Part shown: positions 1-9,015 of the stretch, in pieces
How the letters are laid out: each line of letters starts with the position of its first letter
How positions within the stretch are numbered: the first letter of the stretch is position 1
From: Chondrus crispus
Lineage: Eukaryota; Rhodophyta; Florideophyceae; Gigartinales; Gigartinaceae
Length of the DNA stretch: 64,000 nucleotides
Assembly: GCF_000350225.1 (NCBI RefSeq)
Contig: NW_005179126.1
Location: 62,001 to 126,000, forward strand
Direction of reading: 5' to 3'
Translations under genes and position numbers: made by a program
Notes under the pieces: generated by a model
The model's database searches: none
The model's input: only the letters and a program-made list of their open reading frames with translations
What the model was told of the DNA's origin: nothing

Positions 1-216
1 CCAGTTGTAACAAGCGAAAACGCCTTTTCGGACTTTCTCAGGAGCAAAAAATCATCCATTACACCCGTGGACCGGGCCAGTAAAGACGCGTGAGCAATTG
101 CCGATAACACCAACTGGGGCGGTACCGGTATTTTGGGGAGAACTTATAACGAAGATGATGACGTCTTTGGACACACGTTAGATCGACAAGACTATGGAAC
201 CCATCTGCGCGGCTAA
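1..216 (+). pseudogene. Decayed ORF fragment, function unknown
   Basis: The first frame of the window is open from base 1, meets an in-frame TGA at 91-93, continues open and ends at a TAA at 214-216. The acidic stretch after the internal stop (NEDDDVFG) looks more like coding sequence than noise, but I recognise no family. It runs off the left edge, so most of the gene, if there is one, lies outside the window. It could equally be the tail of a mobile-element ORF. Confidence 0.2.
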
Positions 217-472
217 GTTCTACACGGTTCCCAGAGAGGCGAAAATTACGGCATGCACCAACCAGAACGGTTTTTGCTATCCCCGAGCCTTGAGAAAACC
301 TAAAATTGCGCAGGTGAGTCACCTATTAAATGGTCCCGGATTACTTTCACCAAAAATGCGACAAACGTATTAGTTCAGAGGCTGCTGTTTGTATTCCACC
401 GTCCACATCCGTCCTTGCGCTCATACCTCCGTATTTCCCTGTCTATGTGAAAACTTCGCAGTCGCTTCAATA

Positions 473-577
473 CCCTTCTCTGTTCACGGTTTTGCAGGCT
501 CAGGCTCAGCTAAATACTACCGCCATGGTTTGGCTCGCTGCTACGACGACGGCGGGGCGCAATGTTTTCACATGTAT
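473..577 (+). repeat. Copy A of a ~105 bp duplicated segment
   Basis: This stretch matches 17,309-17,414 in the same orientation, including the shared string GCTCAGGCTCAGCTAAATAC. Both copies can be read in a plus frame containing LNTT-x-MVW and ATTT. The right copy continues that frame to a TAG, giving a short cysteine- and tyrosine-containing peptide. Open in parallel in both copies, it may be part of a duplicated exon or element ORF. The 217-472 interval before it holds nothing I can name. Confidence 0.5.
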
Positions 578-598
578 TCATACGCAGCGATGATCAAC

Positions 599-856
599 TG
601 TTAACAGGGGTTTCTGGTAGATCGGTTTCTAGTGCAAAGATCGTTCTTTTCTTTAGTTATGTTATAAGCCCACCAAAAGTTGCTTAACCATTCCGCAGTC
701 ATTGAAAACACTAGACAATAAGTAATGGGAGCCCCTTAGGGGTTCTGCAAGTATTTTAGCGTCTTCTGCTTGCATTTTGACCCAGGGAGGTCTCTTGGTG
801 CTCTTGTAGCCCTCTCCGTGACTGTCACGCCATCACGGTAGCCGGTAAGTGTATAT
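599..856 (+). repeat. LTR-like repeat, left copy
   Basis: The stretch begins TGTTAACAGGGG and runs to about 856. Its reverse complement is present at 13,088-13,347 with scattered mismatches. The right copy directly follows the chromodomain end of a minus-strand Ty3/gypsy element, which suggests that both are LTRs or LTR fragments of that family. The left copy has no adjoining element and would be a solo or truncated LTR. The alternative, long terminal inverted repeats of a ~12.7 kb element, is less favoured but not excluded. Confidence 0.55.
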
Positions 857-1750
857 TTAATATGAAAATTTCAACTAAATACTGTACATTGCAGCGCGAA
901 CCTTACGTACTGGACGTCGTCTTTGCTAGTCTCTTGTCCGGTCGTCTTTATTGCCTCTTCCATTCCATCACCGGATGCCACATCCACATTTCCCTCATCG
1001 CTGTCGTCACCGATCGTATCTGCACCCACCTGCGCCACTTCCCTATCTCGACAGAGCGGTCCTGGAGCCGAAAACAGTCGAGGCCCGAACGAATAACGGT
1101 CAACCCAGTGGCTGAGATGTTTATGAACCGGAGTATAACTTTCGCATGCGAAGGGCTCATCATTTTTACAGCGATTTTATCACACTCGACATGATGAACG
1201 ATTGGAACTCACATCGACGCGATCAAACGCCCATGACTACAAGTCCTGAATTGACGCGGTTGGATACGGCTGCTGTCGCTGAGGCGCGGCGGTCGGGGGC
1301 TGATGGCAGTTATTTCGCTTTTCGAGATGGCAGCAGTGCTGGTGGTGGCGGTGGCGGAAGCAGCTAGTAAGGTTTTTTGCCCTCGAGAGTTAGATGTTGT
1401 GTATGTATTTATATCGACTCGGAGCGAGATTTGCCTATGTACCGTAGGTAGATATTACTTCGGGGGCAATCCTGGTCGTCTTTGCCCTCCCACAATATAC
1501 GAAGATGATGCAACGTTTTCTCGTTGTTCAAAAAGTCATTTCCACGTTTATATATGTCTGGAATGCTGTATTTGACGGGCTACACACATAAGTCGAACTA
1601 GTAGTCATCCGAACCCCAACCATCTTCAAGTTATATCTACCAAGCATGAAGGCCCCCTTTCATGGTGCCAGATAAGTCGCATCTGCAGTGGCAGTACTCC
1701 CCGACCGACTTCCTGACTGTTCACTGACAGGAACACCGTCCTGTCACTTC
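857..1750. other. No gene supported
   Basis: Only short ORFs are present. A plus-strand ORF ending at 1367 has a C-terminal glycine run followed by serines, and a minus frame around 863-1100 has an acidic, threonine-rich tail. Neither has a recognisable domain or a partner. I see no repeat or RNA gene here. Confidence 0.4.
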
Positions 1751-2915
1751 TTAACCCCTCCTCAGCTTTCTCAATTGCTGGTGAAACTCATCTTTCTCCA
1801 AAGTTAGAATAGCGAGTGCCATTTTCGCCTCTCGCAAATCACGCACGACATCTGAATAGACGGGCTCCCTTGAAAGCTTTACCTCCAGATCCCCTACATC
1901 TCGTCTCAGAGCTGTGTTTTCTGCCATCAGTTTTTAAGAGATTCTGCGTCTTCTCCATACCGGCTGTCCTCTAGCTCCCGTTCAAGCGATTCCTTGTCTT
2001 GAAGAAGTTCATCGTTCTGTCGCCTGAGCGCTCGATTTTCCCTACGCAGCTTGTCACACTCAACCCGTGATGGTCCTGCCGTGTTAATGGCACCGACGTC
2101 CGTCTCAGTACTTCTAAAATGACTGCTGTATGAGGTTCCAAGTGACAAGTCAGTCCCTGAAAACACGGTTCTCGGTGACGCAGATGGCTTGCGTTGTATC
2201 TTTGACTTCTGTACAGGATCTCCAGGAGCGGGTGTATTCCCTTGACGATTAAGATTCGAGGGGTTTCTCAAGTATTGCTGCGATTTAGGTTGCGGTGGTT
2301 GCACGTTAAGGGTAGCATCGTCAACACCGATGTCGTCTAGAGAATCACCGGCATCGATTTCCGACCTTCGTCGTCATCTCCGACCGTAGATGACTGGTCA
2401 TCTGATCCCGGATCGTAAGAGCCGAAGAGGGCTGTGCCGCGAGATGGTTTCCTATTTTTTGCCTCTGCGAGAAACGTAGAAACGACGCGCATGGCGATAC
2501 GGCCACCACAGGAAAGCGGGGCGCCCACGCGCTTCGAGTATGACGGAATCTCAACATAATCGGCAAAAAGGAGCTTAATCTTGCCGATAATCTTACCACG
2601 CTGAGAGTTCTGACGAACGGCAAGCCTGTAGACTTTGTCTTCGAAGTTGGAGCCCTCCTTCTTCTTCTTGAAGAGAGTGACTTCTTGTGAAAGAACTTCG
2701 CCTCCGAAATGAGCGATGCGAGAAGACCTGTCAATTTTTGCAGCCTTCATTAACATAACCTTGGCTCCCCGTTCCCAGGTAACGACAACATCACTTGACG
2801 CTATAATCTTGTCCACGGACTCGATGTGGAGGTCGAACCCCAACTTGTACTCGAGCTTGTTCAAATTGCGCATGGAGCTCGCCTTGCCGATGAGCTTTGA
2901 AGAAGAGCGCTTCAT
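1751..2915 (-). pseudogene. NT-C2 domain (EEIG1/EHBP1-like) plus coiled-coil protein, frame broken twice
   Basis: Translation from the ATG at 2913-2915 gives a basic N-terminus, then a region of about 150 residues with the look of the N-terminal C2 domain of EEIG1/EHBP1-type proteins (LGFDLHIESV, WERGAKVM, AHFGGEVLSQEVTLFKK, GKIKLLFADYVEIP). That domain is a membrane or small-GTPase adaptor module. An acidic linker follows. The frame then shifts by -1 near 2,352, continues into a polar region and a heptad-rich coiled coil (CDKLRRENRALRRQNDELL), and shifts by -1 again near 1,932 before ending at a stop at 1751-1753. Both pieces after the shifts continue the coiled coil, so this was one gene. 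The breaks sit in contiguous sequence, so introns do not explain them. It is a recent pseudogene or has sequence errors. Confidence 0.5.
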
Positions 2916-3070
2916 ATTGTGATGGGAGGGTGAGACACTGCGAATGGGGAGAGGGCCAGGGGAGCTGGGCTGGGGATAGAGCAGGGTGCGTATAATAATA
3001 AATGTTGGCAGGCTGGGGGAGGTGAATGAATTGACGGGGGCCGGCCTATCGTACGGAACAGCGGAGTAAA

Positions 3071-3735
3071 CTAGAGGGTGACACAACGCACAACGCGGGT
3101 AACGATTGGGTGGGATGCGGTCGGATCAAAGCGGCGGATCGAATCCAGCGCGTGGACGTGACACAACTCTGCTGATGCCGCGCTAAAACCCCACTGCTCG
3201 CCTCGATCTTGCGCTTGCGGTCTTGCAGGACGGCGGCAAGCCTGCTTGAGAGGCTGATAGGCTTGGAAGAAATAGTGGCCATCTTCTTGATGCGCCCGGT
3301 GACCTGCTCCTGGAAAGCCCGCACTGTGGGCAGGTCGCAGCACACGGGCGCGGTCGCGTTGCGCGGCCACTGCGCCCCGAACGTGAACGGAAACGGGCCC
3401 GAAGCCAGCTTCAACTGCGTCGCCTGGTTGATCTGCCGCTCATCCAGGATCACGCGCGACAGGTCCCAGTCCGCGCTAGCGCAGAGCGCCTTCGAGCGAC
3501 CCGTGGCCAAGCGCTCGCGAGAGGCCCGCGCAAACGCGCTTTCAGCCTGCCCGTCCTTGCGACGCTTCTTCATCCTGACCCCCTCCCAGCTGCCCCACCC
3601 TGGCAGCACTTCTGCGCCCAAGTCCACAGCCGTGGGGGAGAGTCCGTCCGATTTCACCCTCCTTCATCGCATCAAAGTCTGGCTTGTCAGTACCCCCTGC
3701 TCCGATGGCTTGTCAGTACCCCCTGCTCCGAAGAA
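3071..3735 (-). pseudogene. Decayed gene fragment, function unknown
   Basis: A minus-strand reading of about 200 codons starts near 3657. It has a basic patch (MKKRRKDG) and a plausible globular stretch, but no family I know. A 26 bp perfect tandem duplication lies just upstream in the same strand. Removing one unit puts an upstream acidic stretch (DFDAMKEGEIG) in phase with the sequence before the duplication, so the duplication itself probably broke the gene. The C-terminal third is low in complexity and may be out of frame. The gene lies head-to-tail between the NT-C2 gene and the methyltransferase, with no sign of a functional link. Confidence 0.3.
3680..3731. repeat. 26 bp perfect tandem duplication
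   Basis: Two adjacent identical 26 bp units (3680-3705 and 3706-3731) begin TGGCTTGTCAGTACCCCC. Because 26 is not a multiple of three, the duplication shifts any frame crossing it. Confidence 0.9.
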
Positions 3736-4126
3736 TGCCTTTGCCACCAGATTCATCCGTACCATGTCGTCATCTCACTCTTGTCCTCAGCATCATCGCG
3801 TCTGACATCCGCTTTTGTTTCCTTCCTGTGCGTCGTTGTCTTTGCTTCCTCATCGTTTTCATTTTTGAACCTCGTTTCTTGCTTGTAATCTACTACCGAG
3901 GTCGTCGGTGTTGTCCCCGTTCCGCTCCTCTTACACGTCTTCTTACTATTCTGCTGCAACGCAGTAGGGACCTAACTGAGAGCTGAGAAAATTGACAGCA
4001 GAGCTGTGCTTACTGAGTGCACTAAGTCGTGATTTATTCTTCGTTGTCAAAGCGGACCATTGACAGATGTCAAGGACTTCAGACAAAAAACATCCTGCAC
4101 TACCTAAAGAGGCCAGGAAGAAACTT
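3736..4126. other. No gene supported
   Basis: Only short overlapping ORFs are present here, on both strands. A T-rich plus strand gives the hydrophobic translations. I see no repeat, promoter or RNA gene. Confidence 0.35.
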
Positions 4127-5845
4127 TTACATGCGGGCTGATCTCGCTACCATCTTCCAGCATGTGAGGGAGCAGTATCCCGGCTCGCCATTCGCTGGCT
4201 CGCTCCACAAATCCAGCTTCTTTGCCGCAGTGCTCATCCATACCTTCCCTGCACACATATGATGCAGACGTCCACCGCCATTCCCATCACTCGCGCACGC
4301 CATGTTCCCGCATTTCATGTCAAACGTCAGCTCATCACTGAGAACTGCGCAGATGGAGGCTGCTGCGCATCTAAACCCTCTGGCAGCTGTCATCCTCCGA
4401 CCCCTCCTCTTGCGCATCAATGGCAAATTTCTGCTCGAAGACATTTGATCAAGTAGCTGCAGAAGTTGCTGATCCGTGTCAGAATCGCCGCCGGCAATCT
4501 CCATCTTTTGCTTCTTCGTAGGCGGCTCCGCCTCTTCCCTTTCGTCGTCTTTGCCGATTTTTATTATATCGCAGCCATCACGAATTGCGCTCCTTGCTCC
4601 TTCACCGCTGCCTGGCTCAACATTTGCATCGGTTTCGCTCGCATTTATCATGTCGTCATCACCAGCGTGGCTCTCTTGTTCAGAAACGGATCCTAAATGG
4701 GATGAGACCTCGGCTTTGTCAGGTCCTTCGTCGGAGGAAGACTCCGGCAACGTGTTTTTGCTACGCTGGAGATGTTTCTTCGCTCCTTGCATCATCTTAC
4801 GTTTCTCTAGAAGCTGCAAAAGCAGCGGTGCGGATGCGTCAATACAGTCGAAGTCAATGTCCGTCATTACAGCAGGAGATCCGAGTTCAAGCGCAGCAAT
4901 CCCGGCTGTACCTGTTCCGCACATGCAGTCGTACCAGAGCCCGACGGGCTTGCAGTACGCAAGACCCAAGTCTTTCAGGAGGTCTATCGACTTCTGCTCA
5001 GGACGAATTTGCTTACGGCGCCGCGAGCCGCGCGGCGCACGGAGCCCAGAGGTCTGAGTGCTGTAGACGTCGTCCGTATCGAGGTATCCCTCAAAATAGG
5101 AGTTCCACAGGAACTTACCCGAAAAGGGACGGACATGGTCGATAATATTCACTGTTCGAGCTCGCGTCGTATGTTTAAGATATGAGTAGGGCTGGTCCAA
5201 ATGCGTAAATCGATCGATGCTTTTGTAGAGCACAAGAACCAGTTCCTGTCCGTTATCCGGTCTCATCATCTTCCCAGGCGCTCGTCGCCGAAGCACTACT
5301 TCCCTTTCGATGGTAATTGGTATTCTGTTGAAGTAAACCGGACAACTCGAGCCCATGTTCTGTAGCGTTGTCACAATTAGGACATAGGTCAGCCATGAAC
5401 AGAAAAGCAGTATATTCCCACGCGTTGCACAGGCCTCTGCTGCATGAGTTACGACTCGCTTCACATCTTCCGCGCTAATAAAGTCTCTAGTGCCCTTTGA
5501 TACGCCAATATTACAGGGTAGATCGACAATGACGAGCATTGCTCTGCCTCGAACATGATCTCCAAAGTACGATTTTGATGAGAATAATTCGAACGACTCG
5601 CGGAACATTTCGATATTCATGCAAGAGAGCTTTTCTCTTGCTACAGCGGATGCTTCGATGTTGAGCACCTGCTTCCCTTTCGGTAGGGGCATCTGTAGAG
5701 CCGTGGGTGAGCCTGGATTGTTTGGATCATTGGGTAATCCCGGCGTATGTGGAGCACACTGAACATCGTAATCAGAAAGGGGGCCTTCCCCATCAGATAA
5801 TTCTGGCTGAACCAGTGCAGGACCACCGGTTTCGCTGTCGCCCAT
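4127..5845 (-). CDS. Beta-class DNA N6A/N4C methyltransferase-like protein
   Basis: The ATG at 5843-5845 gives about 572 residues; an earlier GTG is possible. Residues ~105-115 carry a catalytic-type motif VIVDLPCN, where the DPPY box of amino-methyltransferases is expected. A conserved middle part follows (NRIPITIEREVVLRRR, ELVLVLYKS). At ~281-315 come RPEQKSIDLL and then the SAM-binding loop YDCMCGTGTAGIAALELG, ending in an acidic strand (VMTDID). The order catalytic motif then SAM loop is that of beta-class DNA methylases. The last ~70 residues have a Cys/His pattern (CGNMAC, HHMCAG, YCSLTCW) resembling a zinc-binding module. The DLPC variant may reduce or change activity. Its frame stays open upstream towards the next ORF, so the two may be one gene. 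Confidence 0.6.
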   Translation of the reverse strand: MGDSETGGPALVQPELSDGEGPLSDYDVQCAPHTPGLPNDPNNPGSPTALQMPLPKGKQVLNIEASAVAREKLSCMNIEMFRESFELFSSKSYFGDHVRGRAMLVIVDLPCNIGVSKGTRDFISAEDVKRVVTHAAEACATRGNILLFCSWLTYVLIVTTLQNMGSSCPVYFNRIPITIEREVVLRRRAPGKMMRPDNGQELVLVLYKSIDRFTHLDQPYSYLKHTTRARTVNIIDHVRPFSGKFLWNSYFEGYLDTDDVYSTQTSGLRAPRGSRRRKQIRPEQKSIDLLKDLGLAYCKPVGLWYDCMCGTGTAGIAALELGSPAVMTDIDFDCIDASAPLLLQLLEKRKMMQGAKKHLQRSKNTLPESSSDEGPDKAEVSSHLGSVSEQESHAGDDDMINASETDANVEPGSGEGARSAIRDGCDIIKIGKDDEREEAEPPTKKQKMEIAGGDSDTDQQLLQLLDQMSSSRNLPLMRKRRGRRMTAARGFRCAAASICAVLSDELTFDMKCGNMACASDGNGGGRLHHMCAGKVWMSTAAKKLDLWSEPANGEPGYCSLTCWKMVARSARM

Positions 5846-5900
5846 TTCATTTTTTTCTGCGACCCCGTTTCGAGACACCTGAGCGACGTTAGTCCTTCCC

Positions 5901-7290
5901 TCAGCTACGCGGCATCTTGTCGCGCTGTCCTCCCCCCCCCGCCCGTGCCGCCTGCAGGAGTGCGCGCGGGATCATGTGGGAGGTGTCAGCAGCTGTTCCC
6001 TGGTCTGAAATCTGCTCTGCAATCAATTTGTCTGCCGCGCCAGTGTTCACCATATGCAGCAGCTCGCGACGAAATTCACCCTTCGGGGTTTTCTCTGGTA
6101 CTGTACAGTTCTCGTCCACTGCCTCGAGGCCAGCATCATCGTTCACGTAGACATTGTAGCCCAGATAGCCGAGTAGCCGAGAAATATGCGTGGACGTTAC
6201 GGTCATGGCAAAGCTAGCAGCATCCACCTGTGATTTTGTCACCGCCCCGGTATCTTTCTTGAGAAATTTCACGCGCGTAATCAATATCTTTTGTTGTAGG
6301 CTAGTCAGCTTGTGAATCCCAGTTGCCTTCGTGTTTGAAGACGTCCAGAGATTTTCGTATCCGATCTCCGTCATCACGCTCTGCATGAGGTGGAGCGCCG
6401 GCCAATAAAACTTCCGTGCAATCTGCAGGCGCTGCCGAAATGTGTTCTCAGATTCAAATCCCTGAGCGGGAGAAGAGGCAAACTTGGAATTGTCCGAAAC
6501 GCGGGCATAGGCTGCTGCATCCTTTCTGCGGCCATTACTGGCAAGAGAATGATACATGTCCATGGCCCGTCGCACGAGGTGTAACTCTCCATCTACAGCT
6601 CTGACTTGGTCGAGAAGGTGCTTGCCAGCCACAAGCATATCCGCGTAGGTGAGCTTCACGCGATTGGATGACGCGGCATTAAGCATCGTGCCCAGCATAA
6701 CCATGGAATGCCTGCTGCACGTTCGGAGCAGTCGGGCTTGTGGCCGCATCTCCTTGAAGTCCTTGCGATCTTGTGGAGTGGGAGCCTCCTCTGCCAGCAT
6801 AACCAGGGCTTCGAGCAACGCGGCGCCATCGCACACACCATACCACACATTTCCCGTCTTTTCCCCTCTTGGATTGCGCGCTCGGCGGTTGGGTCGTCAA
6901 CGGCCTTGCCGGCTTGAACGAGATCCGACGGCAGCGCCTTGTACACAGTCAGGGCCGCGGAAGCTGACACAAAAGACAGAGTTGAGATGCTGTGGGCGAG
7001 CGCACGTACACGAGATTTAGAGACAGCGCGAATGCGCGCACCGGGCACACACCTCGCCGGGTCAACGTGCACGAAGCCGTCAAACATGTCGGCGAAAGAC
7101 ATTGCGCTCTCGGCCTCATGACCATCACCGGCCGGCGGGCTTTCCATTTCGCCGACTTCGAGCAGATGTGCGATAAATCTAGCAAATTGCTTCTGATCGT
7201 AGTCCTCTGCAAGCGAGCTGCTGCGCGATGCGTCCTCACTCGATGTTGTAAAGGATCCAGTGCCATCAGCACAGTGAGATGACTCGGCTA
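5901..7290 (-). CDS. Possible ParB-like N-terminal part of the methyltransferase gene, frame broken
   Basis: A frame open from about 7290 encodes FADMFDGFVHVDPARCVPGARIR in two parts (MFDGFVHVDP, ARCVPGARIR), then SRVRALAHSI. This resembles the start of a ParB/sulfiredoxin fold (hydrophobic-V-D, R, V..LA.SI). After a -1 shift at a GGGGAAAA run near 6,865 the protein continues WYGVCDGAALLEAL, placed like the ParB box II helix but without its usual arginine. About 300 helical residues follow, ending at a stop at 5901-5903. That end lies at a run of nine C (5932-5940). One base fewer would join this ORF to the methyltransferase frame. ParB-methylase fusions are known in phages and bacteria; here the assignment is tentative and the N-terminal start is unclear. 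Confidence 0.4.
5932..5940. repeat. C9 homopolymer at the ORF junction
   Basis: Nine consecutive C on the plus strand lie at the point where the upstream minus-strand ORF drops out of frame with the methyltransferase ORF. A one-base change in run length would fuse the two ORFs. Confidence 0.7.
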
Positions 7291-7338
7291 GGCTGAGTTG
7301 GCCTGCTTCATGCGAAGCAGGCCAGCACAGCCTAGCCG
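7285..7338. repeat. Long near-perfect hairpin
   Basis: The arms CGGCTAGG/CCTAGCCG and GCCTGCTTC/GAAGCAGGC pair across a 4-base ATGC loop, giving a stem of roughly 24 bp with a few mismatches. It lies at the 5' end of the ParB-like reading frame. It may be a foldback element, an element terminus or a transcript structure; the sequence does not decide. Confidence 0.75.
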
Positions 7339-9015
7339 ACGCTGATCACCACGTGACCGTCGCCACGTAGAGAAGTTGACGTGTTCATCAGCTCATATCC
7401 CTATCCCCATAACACTGTCAGCAAAGAACGAATAAACGATACTCGGTGTTTGGAAGAGGCAAAAATATTAGCCAAGGCAAAGAATATCGACATTTCGGGA
7501 TATCATACCCTTACTTACAGCGATCTGAGAGTTATGACAGTGTTTTTCCGAAGTTTTACGATTTCCTTCTGCCAACAAATATATTTGGACCTCTTATGAC
7601 CTGAATAAACATTATCGGGTGCTTGCTGACAATGGGTTCAGTCTTCGTCAATCGAAACAACGGCAGCGTGGATTCCGAGCGAAGAAATGTAAACAGTGGA
7701 CAGGATTCGGCTCATGCGTCTGGGACGGATCCTCGCGAGCCAAAAAATGTGAAAGTTGAGTTCGAGAAAGTTGGAGTGGAGCATTGTACACAGAACACTG
7801 GGAGCCATATATTTAATCTTTCACCCTTCCCCCTTCCTAGCCTCTCTTTACTTTTGATATTCAATTTCCAAGCCTTCCGTCCCCGTCTCCGCACTTGGTG
7901 CGTTTCCGCCGCTATCGTCATTCCCTGGTCGCCTTCCAATGCGTGATTTGCCCGTGACGGCGTCCCCGAGCACCCACACATTCGCTTGAGCTTGGCGACC
8001 AGTTTTTCCGCCTCGCCTTCCTCTATTCTGCGCCGCGATCCTGACGTGCGTTGCTGCACTTGATCGATCTCCTGACATCTCTGTTCGCGACAACCGCCTC
8101 TCTCAACTTATCTTAAACCTCCTTGACAATGCTCCACTCCTGATTGTTCAACCGGTTCGCCAAGATGTTGCTACTCATTTCCCAGTACGTAACCGCATCT
8201 GCCTCCTGATTATCGTCCTATCGCAGCATTTTATACACCTCGACGGCCGCTTTGCACCGGCCACCTGGAGGAGAAAGTTGACTAAGGTCAGCCGAGAAAG
8301 GGACTGGGATGATGTGGGCGTGGACCCTTATGCAATCGTAGTTGTCGAGTCCGAGGTTGTACCGGAACTGGAGTCTCATGATGATTTAGAGGCGTTTGAG
8401 CGTTTTGAGATTGCTGATGGATGCCCTCGTAGCGAGGCGAATGGCGCTGAAGAAAAGGTTTCCAGACGTCCAAGTGAGGCTTTCCAACCCAGCTGAGTTT
8501 GAGTTTGACGATGAGGACTGATATGGCCTACCTAAGCAGGATTCCATGTATTATTCATAGGGGTATTTGTTCGTTCCCTCTCACGGGAAGTTTGTATGCG
8601 ATTGCTGGGGATATACAACATCTCTGTCACCCGTTTATAGTTTGCCGTGAACTGACAGATGTTGACACATGGAGACAGTTCAAGCAGGACTAATGTGCTG
8701 AGCGAGGTGTGCATATAACAACAACATGGAACTGGATTTGAAGATAACGACATGAAATCTCCCTTTTTATTTCTCTCCAACTCATAGTCAACTTCGGAGC
8801 TCCGGGCACCATTTTCGTCATAGAAATCCGTCTCTTCCTCCCACAAACCGTTGTAACTATCATCCGCAAATCAAAAAACCGCCATCGACGGCGTTATAAC
8901 GCCGTGTGCAGAGTCTGAATATTCATAAACTGCACTAAATCTCCGCGAAAGCCTTGGTCCGTCATTTTTAATCCATGAGCGCGCTGCCGAATACTTTCTA
9001 TCCTCGCCTGCTGAT
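7339..9015 (+). other. No clear gene; weak plus-strand coding remnant at 7,930-8,496
   Basis: One plus frame is open from about 7,930 to a TGA at 8,494-8,496 apart from one internal TGA near 7,987. It encodes a leucine-rich segment (LSQLILNLLDNAPLL) and an acidic tail (ESEVVPELESHDDLEAFERF). I recognise no family, and it may be a decayed host or element gene. The remainder (7,339-7,930 and 8,500-9,015) contains only short ORFs and no repeat that I can name. Confidence 0.25.

Noticed and set aside
1146..1367. Small ORF ending in a glycine run and serines
   Set aside because: Low-complexity end, no conserved motif, no context.
3209..3805. 198-codon plus-strand ORF opposite the unknown minus fragment
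   Set aside because: It is a shadow of the GC-rich minus-strand reading, with arginine/serine/proline-rich composition and no motif.
4476..5145. Two plus-strand ORFs of ~190 codons opposite the methyltransferase
   Set aside because: Shadows of the minus-strand gene; no recognisable motif.
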